DNA of 64,000 nucleotides, taken from assembly GCF_947179515.1 (NCBI RefSeq), contig NC_067473.1, positions 103,604,282 through 103,668,281 on the forward strand, in the 5' to 3' direction. The notes under the pieces were generated by a model, which was not told the origin of the DNA, searched no databases, and saw only the letters and a list, made by a program, of their open reading frames with translations. Positions 9,378 through 20,834 of the stretch are shown piece by piece (positions within the stretch are counted from its first letter, which is position 1; every line of letters starts with the position of its first letter). A program made the translations under genes and the position numbers. The stretch comes from Apodemus sylvaticus. Taxonomy: Eukaryota; Chordata; Mammalia; Rodentia; Muridae.

Positions 9378-9708
9378 AGTGGATTTTTATTAGCCCAGAA
9401 GCCCTGAATACCCAAGGCACAAATTGCATAACAAATGACTCCCATGAAGAAGTATGGAGAGGGTCCTGATCCTGGAAAGGATTGATCTAGCATTGGAGGG
9501 GAGTATAAGGACAGAAAAAAAGGAGGGAGGTGATTGGAGAATGGATGGAGAGAAGAAGGTTTATGGGACATATGGGGAGGGGGGATCCGGGAAAGGGGAA
9601 ATCATTTGGAATGTAAACAAAGAATATAGAAAATAAAAATATTAAAAAAAGAAATGCTCAACATCCTTAGTCATTAGAGAAATGCAAATCAACACCCCCG
9701 CACAAGGT
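9378..9708 (+). repeat. Direct duplication, copy 2
   Basis: 331 bp, 852 bp downstream of copy 1. It includes the same post-tail host sequence (AGAAATGCTCAACATCC) but no second tail after it, and goes straight into unrelated DNA (GTATTTGGTAAGG). A DNA-level duplication fits better than a new retrotransposition. Confidence 0.95.
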
Positions 9709-11474
9709 ATTTGGTAAGGAAGAAGACAAGAAAAACCATAAACATTCTTTGAGAGTATGTGGTAGGGTATAGCATGGCTATGGGGCATAAGGGTGTGGGG
9801 AATTTATAGTTTAGATTAGAAAGTTGGCCTTAAAGGGGATGCGAATCTTTAAACAACACATTCATGGGTATTGGGTGTACACATCTGTCTAACACTGGAA
9901 GCAGCCTCAGGATTCACTTACTCTGCAGGCTGCCTGGGTGCTCAGAATACACCTCAGTGCTGAGAAGTCTTGTTTAATATATCAGGAATGAAACCTAAAC
10001 AGGTGTGAAGATCAAAGATGGAGGGAAAGGATCACAGGGTTGTTTTAGAGTTTTTGACCTTGGACAACTACTGACTTATTGATGAACAAGCTTGGTAAGT
10101 CAATGACTGGTTGAACACCAATCTCTGGACACAGAGTCAGAAACGGGAGGAAAGGTACAATATTACAAAGGTAGCAAACGTCTCAGTATATACATGTCAA
10201 ATGCATCAGTGACTTTGATACAAAAATAGTACCATAACTCATTCTCCTTCAGTGGGTGCAAACTTTTTTCTTGATTATCAGGTATGCATACCCTCCATTG
10301 GAAGGGGAAGACAGTTTTTTCTTCTGGTTCTGGCATTGCTGCCAACCTGTGGAGAAGAGATTTTCTAAGAATTACTGCCCACTGGGAAATTTCAGGCTTG
10401 TGAAATACTGAATGATTTTCTAGGAAGAAAATGCAATTCCAGCGTAAAATTAATTCTGAGCTGTTGTCACCCCTGTCCCTAAGTTCTTCCCCAGCTGCAA
10501 TTAGGCACATCAGGAAGTGCTGGCTGTAGCTTCTTCACCTGCCAATTTCTTTGTCTAGCCCCCATCAAATTCCCACTATTAGTCATGGTAACAGTACACT
10601 ATATCTGGCCCATTTGCTGTCTATTACCCACCATCAAGAGGCTTGCTGTTTTGAACAGCTTCATTTCCGTAGATTCTTTGTTGTTCCATTATTTGTTATG
10701 AGATTCCTGTTGAGACTAGAGAGACCCAAGGCCCGATTTGAAGATCAATTATTGAACTAATTTGATACTAGGCATGCTTTCCTATAGGAAACCAGTGGTA
10801 TATAGAATGAAACCTGTACTCAGTCAGTCTAAGAGGCTTCACTGCTAAGTAGGGCTGCTTGGCTTGCAACTGATTTCAAATGATAATGTACTCAGACTAG
10901 CTTTGAAGTGAAAGTTTAGGAAGAGAATTTCTGCACCAAGGCATCAGGTTCTAAAGCTCTGGTCTAGATGTCAGAATAATAAACATTCCTGGCCTCATCC
11001 CCCCAGATTTCAGAATGCTATTTTAATGTCAGGAAATATCTTTCTGTGTGGTGGAAAACAGTGTGTTATAGGTCATAAAATAGAAGGACCCTCCTTTCTA
11101 TCTCCTATTTACAATTTATGAGAAGACTTTGCTAATAAGTCCGTGCAAGAATTTTAGCAGTAGATGCTTTGACTAGTACAGGATGGAAACTCAGATTCCT
11201 TTACTCCATACACAACTCGAGTGCTCAGAACACTCCTCAATACTGAGAAGTCTGGTTTTAACTCTCAGTGATCCACAGGAAATTTCACATCTTCGATGGG
11301 GACTAAAATTGTCTTTCACAGCAGTAAAACTTGGCATGTGAGTATGCATATAGACCATGTACTGAATATAAAAGACAGACATCTCAACTGTATGCTATGT
11401 AGTATTTATTACCACTAAGTTTTATTTACTCATTGAAGTTTCCATAATTGTACAGCGCACTTTTATCATCTTTT
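9709..11474. other. Non-coding stretch with an ~67-bp diverged direct repeat
   Basis: No gene seen; open frames here (for example 10163-10510 minus, 10551-10760 plus) are short and show no family resemblance. The segments at 9909-9975 and 11190-11256 align without gaps over 67 bp (both contain GTGCTCAGAA and CTGAGAAGTCT), 1.28 kb apart. They may be remnants of a pair of LTRs or of an old repeat family that I cannot name. Confidence 0.5.
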
Positions 11475-13740
11475 CTTACATTTTTAAAATTTAAAATAGT
11501 TTTTCAAACAATATAATTTATTGTTCCTATCCCAGCAATGCCTACAAGATCATCCTTCCCTCCCACCAACTCCACATCTTTACTCGCTCTCCAATAAGAA
11601 AACAAACAGGTGTATGAAAAAACAAAACAAAAATAAACTAAGATTGGTTGGATTTTGATGAAGATTGCTTTTGCTAGTATAGGCATTTTAACTATATTAA
11701 TCTTTTCAATCAATGAGCATGTGAGATATTTCTATCTCCTGATAACTTTTTCAGTTTCTTCAATGTTCTGAAGTTAGTTTTTAAATCATACAAGTCTTTT
11801 CACTTGCTTGGTTATAGTAAACCCAAGATAATTTATGCTATTCTGGCTATTATGAAATACAATGTTTCCCTGATTTTTTTCAGTCACTTTGTTATTTGTA
11901 TATAGAAAGGTTACTCATTTTTGTGTATTAATTTTTGTATCCTGATACTTTTCTGAAAGTGTTTATCAGCTGTAGGAGTTTCTGTTGGAAATTTTTGAGT
12001 CTTTTATGTACATGTTATCTGCCTAAAGATACTTTGAGTTCTTCCTTTCCATTTTTTTTTAAGCATAGAATAGAGTTTATTTAGGGAATGTGGAGGGGAG
12101 TTAAGAGAGTAGTAGAGGCAGAGGAAGCAGTGAGGAGAGAGTAGAGAAGTAGAGGCTGACCATGACCACATGGAGAGAGGGGGAAGGAAGCCTTCTTTTC
12201 CAATTTATATCCCCTTGATCTTTTTCATTTGTCTTATTGCTCTAGCCAAGACTCCAAAAGTTATATTGACTAAGTATGGAGAGAGTGAAAAACATTGTCT
12301 TACTCCTGGTTTTAGTGAAAATGCTTTGAATTTCACTCCATTTAAATTAATGTTGGCAGTGGACTTGTAATTGCCTTTGCTATGTTTAGGTATGTTCCTT
12401 TGTATCCCTAATCTTTCCAGAACTTTTATCATGAAGGGTTGTTGGATGGGTTTTGGTTTGAGGTCTATTTTATCAGATACTAAACTGCCTACACTGGTTT
12501 GTTTCCTGGGGTCCATTTACTGGGAATATCTTTTTGTACCCTTTGACACTGATGTGTGTTCTATCCTTGATGTTAAGCTATGTTTCTTGGCTGCAGCAGA
12601 ATGATACATCCTGTTTTACCATCCAATATTTTGTTTTTTTTTTTCCATTGGGATAATTGAGACTGTTGCCCATGAAAGTTATCAATGAACTCTGTTTGTT
12701 GATTCCCATTTTGTTGTTGTTGTTCTGGTGTGGGTTTCCCTCTGTTTGGATTTTCTGGTTGGATATTATTTATTCCTTGACTTTTTTATGAGAGTGTGGT
12801 TAACCTCTTCAGGTTAAACTATTTCTTCTGTTAGTTTATGCAGGCCTGAATTTGTAGATATTGCTTAAATAAGTATTTTCATGGAAGGTTGTTATTGAAA
12901 GTTTTACTGGGTATAGTGGACTGGCCTGGCATCTGCAGTCTCTTAGAATTTGTAGAACATCTGTCCAGGTCCTTCAAACTTCTAGAGTTTCTATTGGATT
13001 ATTGGATTTATTATTTTAATAAGTCTGCCTTTATATGTTCTTTAATCTTTTTTTACTTTACACCTTTTAGTATTTCTTCTTTGTTCTACATGCTTAGTAT
13101 TTTGATTACCCTGTATCATGGGGAATTTCTTTTCCTGTCCAGCCAATCTGATATTTTGTATGCATCTTACCCATCAATGGACACCTCTTTCACTAGGTTG
13201 GGAAATTTTTTCTATGATTTATTGAAAATATTTTCTGTGCCTTGGAATGAGTTTCTATTCTTTTTCATCTATTTCTATATCATACATACATTTAGTCTTT
13301 TCACAGTATTCCAGATTTCCTGGATGTTTTGTGCCTAGAATTTTGTAGATTTAACATTTTCTTTAACCAATGAATGCATTTCTATTTTGTCTTCAATGTC
13401 TGAGATTCTTTTTCTCATATATTGTATTTCTTTTTTAAATGAGACTTGCCTCTGAGATTCTTGATCAAGTTTCTAAATTTCTTTATTTTCCCACAGTTTT
13501 TCCCCATTTTAATGCTTTGAAATGTTTTTGTAGTTTCATTCTGTTATTTGTTTATGCTTTCATTAATGGATTTGCTCATGTCCTCTCTAATGTCTTTGAG
13601 TATATTCATAATAGCTATTTTGGAGTTCTTGTCACATGCTTCAGCTATATTTCATGTCTCAGTGACTATTGTAGTATGGTTGCTGGCTCTAACGGAGACA
13701 TCCTCATTATTACTGATTTGTTTTTATCTTTTATTTAAAA
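11475..13740 (-). mobile_element. Old L1 with ORF1 remnant and internally deleted ORF2
   Basis: Read on the minus strand: a decayed ORF1 (about 13700-12890), a short ORF2 endonuclease stretch and then directly reverse-transcriptase sequence, ending in old 3' sequence near 11475. The frame 12516-12205 joins SDKIDLKPKP of the endonuclease region to PFMIKVLERLG and FSLSPYLVN of the RT region; roughly 1 kb of ORF2 is missing between them. No long frame survives. A HAL1-like relative is possible but not shown. Confidence 0.7.
12049..12189 (-). mobile_element. SINE-like retroposon of uncertain family
   Basis: A purine-rich ~130-bp unit (GAATAGAGTTTATTTAGGGA, GTAGAGAAGTAGAGGCTGAC) interrupts the old L1. 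A T run at its left (12049-12060) would be the poly(A) of a minus-strand insert. Near-duplicates CTTCCTTTCCA (about 12038) and CTTCTTTTCCA (about 12192) could be a diverged target-site duplication. The body resembles a common rodent repeat (possibly MurSatRep-like), which I cannot confirm. Confidence 0.45.
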
Positions 13741-14280
13741 ATCATTTTTAAATTACTTGAAAAAGAAATTATAAACAACTTCTGATGAAACTGAAGATTT
13801 ACATGGAAAATATTACTGATAAAATTGAAGAAATATAGCGAAAAAAGTTTAAAATTGAAAAATTTCACAGAAAATAATATAGTGAAATGGAAGATATAAA
13901 AAACAAAAGTATTGTTAGCATAAACACACTAGGTGGTAAAAGGTATGTTTTTTAGAAGAGAACGTTTCTCACTATAGACATCATGTTCAAAACTCATTAA
14001 ATAACTCTTATTTATAATTGACTTACTTTAAGATGGGACATTGAATAACATTCATTTCATGTATATTTGCTTACACAGATTACAAAATAGTCGGTAGGGC
14101 ATTATAGCTGAAAGAAAAGTACTTCAACAGAAAAGCTACACAATTCAGAGTACAATGAGAATGAGTGCATGTTCCTCTCTGTGATAATAAGAGTCTTTTA
14201 GTTTTTACACATACTCTTAGATTAAACACATTAGTCAGTAGTGGTATGCCTTTTACAAGAAAACAAGAATTTTCCTCACA
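13741..14280. other. AT-rich stretch, nothing recognised
   Basis: No gene or repeat family recognised. The left end is A-rich and may belong to the neighbouring old L1. Confidence 0.4.
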
Positions 14281-14282
14281 TT

Positions 14283-14325
14283 AGAAGTAATCTTGAAAAA
14301 AAAAAAAAGAAGTAATCTTGAAAAT
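14283..14325 (+). mobile_element. Probable poly(A)-only retrotransposition
   Basis: AGAAGTAATCTTGAAAA is followed by extra A and then by AGAAGTAATCTTGAAAA again. Apart from the A run nothing lies between the two copies. The left edge of the repeat gives a bottom-strand TTCT/AA, which resembles the L1 endonuclease site TTTT/AA. This is the expected look of a target-site duplication around an insert consisting only of tail. A simple tandem slip is the alternative. Confidence 0.6.
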
Positions 14326-14361
14326 GCCCTAAGTAAGATCTGCTTTGTAATCGATGGAACA

Positions 14362-14440
14362 CTAATTGAGAAAATGCCTTACAGCTGGATGACCCACAGG
14401 GGTCATGACCCACAGGTTGAGAAATGTCAGTCTAGATGCT
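14362..14440 (-). mobile_element. Small repeat fragments (MaLR LTR and possible URR1-like piece)
   Basis: CTAATTGAGAAAATGCC at 14364 is the reverse complement of the block at 21096 in the LTR at 20990-21388. The adjoining GGGGTCATGACCCACAGG and GGTTGAGAAA match the ends of rodent URR1-type DNA elements as I remember them. Confidence 0.35.
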
Positions 14441-14689
14441 ATGCCTTCTCACTGGGCTCCCGGGTTTGAGTATTAGGTTTCTTGTTTTCATTGCTCTTAG
14501 TGTACGTGAAGTCCTTTCATTTGGCCACTACTCCTCTGATAGACAGATGTTGGCAAGTTTTGTTTTACAGCTTCCCCAACTGTAAACTGCTTTCCTACTT
14601 GTCTGTCATTTCTCCCACTACTCTGAAGTTGTTTCACTTTGCTGTGGTCCCATTTCTCTACTTCTGCTTTTATTGTCTGAGACTTGGGA

Positions 14690-15110
14690 TCCCTATTTCA
14701 AAAGTTCCCTTCAGCATCAATGGCGTACAGCATAACTCCCCACTTTTTCTTCTAGTATATTTATAGTTTCTGGTCTTATGCACAGGTTGCTGATCAGTTT
14801 TGATTCACGTTTTATTCACAGCATGAGATAAGGGTCTGAGTTAATTCTTACAGTTCACTAGCTGAGTACACTGTAGATATTCGGGTTTCCTTCATGCTGC
14901 TTCATAGAAATATTATTGAAAATTATTTTTGCTGTATTGTTGGATTTATGCTCAAGTTATTTTGGCCGATTTACCTGTAATGTAGCTTGAAGTTGGGAAG
15001 AATGAAGCTTCCAGATACCATCGTTTTTCTTTCTCAAGATTGTTTTGATTATTTAAGATTTAGGGTTTTTTCCCCATTCTGAGTTACATGTTAGTGTGAA
15101 TTGATTGTTT
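14690..15110 (-). mobile_element. Ancient L1 ORF2 fragment
   Basis: The minus strand shows decayed L1 ORF2 (reverse complement of ATGAGATAAGGGTCTGA, of AGCTTGAAGTTGGGAAGAATG and of TCAAGATTGTTTTGATTAT blocks). No usable frame; much older than the murine L1s. Confidence 0.65.
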
Positions 15111-17261
15111 CTCGAGGCTTGAAATTTCTCCTCGGTATCAGCAGCATACTTTCTTTGTGTAGTTCTCCCCCCCATGTCAGAGGCCTCTACTTGTCAAGTC
15201 TTCAAAAGCCTGTGAATACTTTGAACATTTCTCTTTAATCCTTTATATCAGATTGTATCTTCAGGAATGAGCTGATTAGCAATTCCATCTCCCAGATACA
15301 CAAATAAAAATGTTTTAATGCCTTCCTTGTCAAGAAAAACTTCATATTTGCAAAGGGTCTACCCATTTGGGAATAGATTTTTCTTTTTAACTGTGGGGGT
15401 TTGGTATTCTTACAAGACTGGGAAAAGCTTAATTTGGGAAAAGAGATGAATGTGTCTTAGTCTACTGGAGTGGCCTCTCTAGACTCATGTCTATTCATAT
15501 ATCTCTGTTTCACAGGCTCCCTAATTAATATATGTGTCACACATAGATAGTGATGTCACACATGGATCTTCTAAAGCACTTGTATGAAATTTAAGCCTAT
15601 TTCCTCAGGGATTTTTTTTTTTACATTGAAAGAGAGAGAGATATTTGTGATTGATTATGGGTATAGAGAAAATAATTTGGTTGTACTAGCAACTGGCCAC
15701 CCAGTGGAAGACTGAACCTTTTTGTTCTTAGGCTATGTAACCCCCTCTTGTGTCTCAGCTGAGTCCTTCAGCTTGAAGGTTTCTTAAAGACATTTGGAGC
15801 CAGTCCAGTTTATTCCCTGGAAGCAAGAGAAAACAGAATTCAGCAAGCAGAATGCCACATTTCTCTTTTCTTACAGGACCGCCATAATCATTAAAGGCAT
15901 TTGTGAAATCATCATGCTCAGCACTAAACAAGTTCAGTAGATGTAGTTCCCAGTTCCCTCACTCCAGGCGTTCCAGATGATGAATGTGAACATTCCTGAA
16001 GGATGTTTACAAGGTGATTATTTGTCTACTTGTTCTAATGTAACTGTCTGCTTTAAGGAACCTAAAGAGAAAAACTGGACTTTGTGTAATAAATTACAGT
16101 ACAACGGGGTAGGGGGCCCACATAGGCAGCAGGTGAATTTGAAAAGTAAGGAGGAAATAAAATAAACCAACTGCAAAGAATGTGAAGTGCCCCTGGAGGC
16201 CTATTCTATTCTAAATAAAACATTTTTGTTTGATCTTTCCATGTATCCTGTTGCAGGTTTGCCTCCTATCAGAGTATTCACTTGAGCCTGTTGCCATTGG
16301 TAACAGTCACTGAAGTATATTGGAGGGACCTTTTCAACACCCACACAGCTGAACATTGCTCCCTCCATAGGCTCCTAGAGTTTAAATTTGATGTGTTTGT
16401 ATCTTTCATTTGTCTCTGCCCTTGGGCCTCACAGATGTCATGGGAAGTACTTAGGATATGTGAAAGAAATGTAGCACAGACAATCCTTCAAGACTATGTA
16501 AGATAAAATTTGATTTTTTATATTAAATGAGAGTTTAATAAGAGTAGGTGAAACATTATATTAGGAAGATCAGATAAAATGCTTAATAATCTCACTATGA
16601 AATATTCTTTTAGCTGGCAGAGATTTAGGTGCTAAATCTCTTTAGATTATTTTGAAACCAGTTCCTTCAGAGAGGATCTATTTCTTTTCTTTCAATGTTT
16701 GTATTAACAGATTTTGTTTAAGTATTTTCTAAGAGAGTAACCTGTGATTTAAAAATACCATATTCGATGAGACATTTCTTTTCTATAACAAAACACCCAA
16801 TGAAACCCAAGGAAAGGGATTTGTGGGTGGCACATAATTCTGGGGTGCTGTCTGTCATGGTGTGGAGGTCAGAATGACAGGAGTTTGAAGGAGCTGCTCA
16901 TGCTGTACTTTCCAGAAAAAAAAGAGGCACAAGCCCTCATGCTTACGTAATCTTGTCCTTTCTATGTAGCCCAGGACCCAAGGGAACTGGGCCACCCTTC
17001 TTCAAAGCAGATCTACATATATACTCAGCTCTAAAAGGTACCAGAGGCAATAGTGATTGACCATCATGCAAGGAAAGAACAGATATTTATCCCTGAAGGA
17101 ATTTTTTAAAAAGCAATTACACTTTGTGTCATCTGTATGCAAAGAAAAAAAACAAAGCCCCAAACAAATGAAACAGTGAAAAACAACCTGCACTCTGTGT
17201 TTCTTATTTTGTTCTCCATCATTATCCCACAATTCAGATATAATTATTATCTTGAATTCCA
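15111..17261. other. Non-coding stretch, little recognised
   Basis: No gene supported; short frames at 15977-16165 and 16282-16506 have no recognisable features. About 16770-16960 looks like the minus strand of an old LTR or similar repeat (TTCTATAACAAAACACC, GTCATGGTGTGGAGG), at low confidence. Confidence 0.4.
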
Positions 17262-17505
17262 TCATTTCTTTTTATGATTATAATTTAATTAGAACAGTTA
17301 TTCTTTCTCTTTCATCCCTTTGAACCCTCACATTACCCCTCCCCACTCTCCTGCAAATTCATGACCTCTTTTCCTTGTGATTATCTGCATTTATGTATAC
17401 ATATATGTTCTGAAATATAACCAGCTCAGTACATATAATGTTATTTGTAAGTATGTTTTCAGGGCTGATCATTTTCAGTTAACCTATTTCTAAACATTAA
17501 ATAAA
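17262..17505 (-). mobile_element. Old L1 (Lx-type) 3' end
   Basis: The minus strand matches the same 3' UTR type as 27040-28290: AT-rich terminus, then TCTTTCATCCCTTTGAACCC and ATGTTTTCAGGGCTGATCAT. Only the last ~240 bp are present. Confidence 0.6.
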
Positions 17506-17525
17506 TGAAATCACATAGTATTGAT

Positions 17526-17774
17526 TTTGTCTTCCTCTCTATCTCTGTCTCTCTGTCATTGATTCTCTGTCTGTCTCTGACTCTATCTCTCATCACTCTG
17601 TTACTCTGACTTTCTATCTCTCTTTGTCTTTGCCTCTGCAACTCTGTCTCTGTCTTTGTCACTCTGTACTCTGTCTCTGTCTCAGTCTTTATGTCTCTGT
17701 CCATTACTCTGTCTCAGTGTCTCTTGTCTCGGACTTTCTGTCTCTCTCTACCTCTGTCTCTGTTTCTGTCTCTG

Positions 17775-17866
<92 letters not shown>
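17526..17866 (+). repeat. Compound microsatellite: CTCTGT-rich, (TC)n, (TG)n
   Basis: A degenerate TCTCTG/TCTCTAT array (17526-17775) leads into pure (TC)n (17776-17805) and (TG)n with two TATG interruptions (17806-17862). Long Ser/Leu/Cys-Val frames over it are artefacts of the repeat. Confidence 0.97.
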
Positions 17867-17867
<1 letters not shown>

Positions 17868-18054
17868 CAGGGTGGACAGAAATTTTAACAGCCCTAATGA
17901 GGAATAAACATGGAAATTCCAATGATTAGGACAAACAAGAGATAAAGCCTAAAACAGTGATATAAATTATTATAAAGTTGCTTTCACAGAATTAACAATA
18001 TATTAGACTCCTATACAAATATCAATTAACTTTTAATAAGTGAAATTATATAGT

Positions 18055-18235
18055 CAGTGAGATGGAGTGAAGGACTTGCTGTCTAAGCTCAATGGACTGA
18101 ATCCAGTCAATGAGGCCCACATGATGGATGGAGAGAACTGACTCCTGCAAGTGGTCCCTTGACTTTCATACATATTCAGGGGCACATTCATATAAACACA
18201 GAGAATAAATGGATGCAATAATTTTTAATTAAAAA
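18055..18235 (+). mobile_element. SINE, B4/RSINE1-like
   Basis: The order GTGAGATGG, ACTTGCTGTCTAAGCTCAAT, GGCCCACATGATGGATGGAG, AGAACTGACTCCTGCAAGTG and an A-rich end matches the tRNA-derived rodent SINE with the GACTCCTGCAAGTTGTCC body. About 170 bp, diverged. Confidence 0.65.
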
Positions 18236-18487
18236 TGAAACATCTTTGTACTTTTTTTCATAAATGTAATCAAATTTAACCAGAATTCAATAACAGAAAT
18301 GAAGTTGGAGATGTTGCAGATTTTAACACAAAGTCAGTCAAAGAATAGAGGAAAAGGGATCAAAGAAACAAAGAATTTTTCTGCCAAAGAAAACTTTAGA
18401 AAGCTTCAAATAAATGCAATAAGACCACAACACAGCCAAACTTATGAATGAAAAGAAAGCTGTGGTCAGAGACAAAGCAATTTTTAA

Positions 18488-18512
18488 ATCTATCTATCTG
18501 CCTGCCTGATTG

Positions 18513-18581
<69 letters not shown>
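18488..18581 (+). repeat. (CTAT)n microsatellite
   Basis: Interrupted CTAT/CTGC/CTGT units to 18523, then pure ATCT units to 18581. Confidence 0.97.
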
Positions 18582-18750
18582 ACCTATCTGGTATATATGC
18601 TCATGTGCATGTGCCTGCATTTGGATACCAGAGGACAAGATGCTGTACATGGCTTACTCCCCACATCAGGTAGGTCTTAGGATTGCCAGTCCTCACCCTT
18701 GGCAGCAAGCACCTTTACTTCTGGAGCTCCATCACTGGGCCATAATTGTG
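18582..18750 (-). mobile_element. Degenerate B1/B4-like SINE
   Basis: GTGCATGTGCCTGCATTTGG, ACCAGAGGACAAGATG and TGGAGCTCCATCACTGGGCC follow the order of a minus-strand B4-type SINE next to its microsatellite. Strongly diverged. Confidence 0.45.
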
Positions 18751-19399
18751 AACTTCTGTAAATCTTACTTAAGAATCAAAAATCATTTCTAATTTGCAAT
18801 TTAATGAAAACTAGTTGCCCTGTGAGAGCTGACCAAAGCTCTTCTAACTTGGATGATCCATTATTTTTTTCTCAGTAATGTTGAAATTCTTGTCCTAAAA
18901 GAGATACTGAAGACAATAATTTTAAATTTGGGATTAGCTTCAACTGACAATCATTATCAATTTAATTTGAAGATAAAGGAACACAGCATACAACACTTAG
19001 ACATTTATGCTAGCTTGTAAAAGTGACATCTCCGTGTTTGCACTAAGTTAGCAGTGAATTTCCAAATCAGGAAGTGAGGGAGGAGTACAAAAAGGCTATG
19101 GTCCTCAGAGCATGTGCCTTTTAGTACAAACTCAGTAATAAGCAGCTAGCTATTGCCTGTCATCTATAGAGTGAGATAGGAGGGCACAGTGGGTTAAGGA
19201 GCAGAGCCTTGGTTTATCTGAGTATACATATGCACTCTTTGTTCAAAATTCCAGTGTACTCTAGGACAATCCTTAGGTTGAGGTATGGTGGTAGGAAAGC
19301 ACATTAACTGTAGTTTGCTGAATGAACATTTTTAGGAGACCACTGGAGTCAGACATGTCTTTCTCAGGCCTGATCTGGGTTAAGGTGAAGGCATCAGTC
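18751..19399. other. Non-coding stretch, nothing recognised
   Basis: No gene, repeat family or microsatellite recognised between the SINE and the LTR remnant. Confidence 0.4.
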
Positions 19400-19714
19400 A
19401 CATGAGTGGTTTGGTCAGTCTGGAACTATTGCTGCTGACTGTACCCTGAGCTCTTGATGAGACACAGTATGCTGACATATACTTTAGATTAGATTCTCTG
19501 TGAAGGTCAGGTTGTTTATCTTTGTTGCTTACCATGTCCTGTTTTATTTTTTTGCTGCCAAATGCTTTGCTATATAACGGCTATGTGAACCTGCATTAAA
19601 TGAGACTTGATCAGAATCCTGTCTTGTCTCCATTTCTCTCACCTCTTGCCTCTAGGTCCTCACTCCATCCCCCAGGAGCCTTTTGGAGAATTCGCAGGCG
19701 GGTTCAAACATTGA
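19400..19714 (+). mobile_element. ERV LTR, 3' part (class II-like)
   Basis: A TATA-like box (CTATATAACGG, 19570), an ATTAAA polyadenylation signal in CTGCATTAAATGAGACTTGA, a pyrimidine-rich R/U5 (CTGTCTTGTCTCCATTTCTC, CTAGGTCCTCACTCCATCCC) and an end in TTCAAACA have the order of a rodent ERV LTR. No internal retroviral sequence follows, so it is a solo or broken LTR. The 5' boundary is uncertain. Confidence 0.55.
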
Positions 19715-20640
19715 CATTTTCAAAATTATATTCAAGCTGGGTTCTCATCCAATTCTACCACTGCCCTTGTTCTATTGTAGTGACAGCTTGATGAAGATGG
19801 AAATGTAGATCATATTCACTATTTTTCATATGCTCAATACGATGGGACACTAGACCCAGAGTGAAGAGTGACTCTGACTTTGCCTTTCAGGTGATTTGAT
19901 GTATGTGTTAAATTAACACCTAGTATGGTAATCTAATGTGAAGACAGTCTTAATATCGAAGGCCATGTTCCCAAGCTTGGGGTATTTTATTTTTGACTGT
20001 GAAATGAGGATGTGTGTAATTTAATAGCACAGCTTTTATGTCTTGAACCAAGATGATGCATTCATAAAAATCTTCATATTAATTTGCTACCTCAGCACCT
20101 TCTTCATTAAATCCTTAGTAGTCAGGGGATTAAAGGTAATGATTTCAAAAATGTATTATATTTTCTTATTTCTGAGCTATCCATGATATTAAATACCACT
20201 CTTCAATAGTAAGAAACCTTAAAGTTTTAATACAGTCTTTCAGGAGTAAAATATGTTCTTGGGGAAAAGCCAAGCTCTTTCTTTCTAATAACAAAGTTTT
20301 CTTCCTCACCACCTATTGTCTCTCCAGGCAGTTTTGCATGTATTTGATCTAATACATTCTGTGCCATATAATTTTAGTTAAATATCAGTGGCAGTAAAAG
20401 GAAAATATAAATTGTAATTAGAATGTGTGTGGTGATACTTGTATAATAAGTTTAGACTGATAATACGATTAGAGTAAAATATCAGTCTACAAGTCAGAGT
20501 TTCTGCAGGTGAAACACTTAGGCCTACTTGAGACCTTTCTTCTTTCAAAGGTTTGCAAGAGTATTTTGTCAGAGACTTTAGAATATATCTTGATTTGTTA
20601 GAGTAGAAAGGAATCTAGCATAAAAGAGAAGAAAAAGGGT
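19715..20640. other. AT-rich non-coding stretch, nothing recognised
   Basis: No gene or repeat recognised. Confidence 0.4.
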
Positions 20641-20695
20641 TTTGAGGGAAAAAAAGAAATATCCTTTATGTATATGTATGTATGCATGCATTACA

Positions 20696-20834
20696 TGTCC
20701 CTCCTCTCTTCTCCTTTCCTCTGCTCTCTTCTACTCCCTTCCTCTCTTCTTCTTCTTCTTCTTTTTCTTCTTCTTCTTCTTCTTCTTCTTCTTCTTCTTC
20801 TTCTTCTTCTTCTTCTTCTTCTTCTTCTTCTTCT

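Noticed and set aside
8602..9636. Two identical 60-residue frames (8602-8784 and 9454-9636, MERVLILERIDLALEG) and a near match at 30739-30557 minus, suggesting a small conserved gene family
   Set aside because: All lie in the L1 3' UTR. The first two are identical because of the local duplication; the third is the same 3' UTR in another L1.
10163..10510. 115-residue minus-strand frame as a possible exon
   Set aside because: No domain, no recognisable splice structure and no similarity that I know. It is within random expectation for a 64-kb window.
12371..13751. A run of plus-strand frames with membrane-protein-like hydrophobic composition (for example 12889-13338)
   Set aside because: Antisense of an AT-rich old L1. 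The hydrophobic Phe/Leu composition comes from the T-rich strand.
17459..17929. Ser/Leu/Cys-Val and Arg-Glu/Thr-rich frames on both strands
   Set aside because: Translations of the TC/TG microsatellite.
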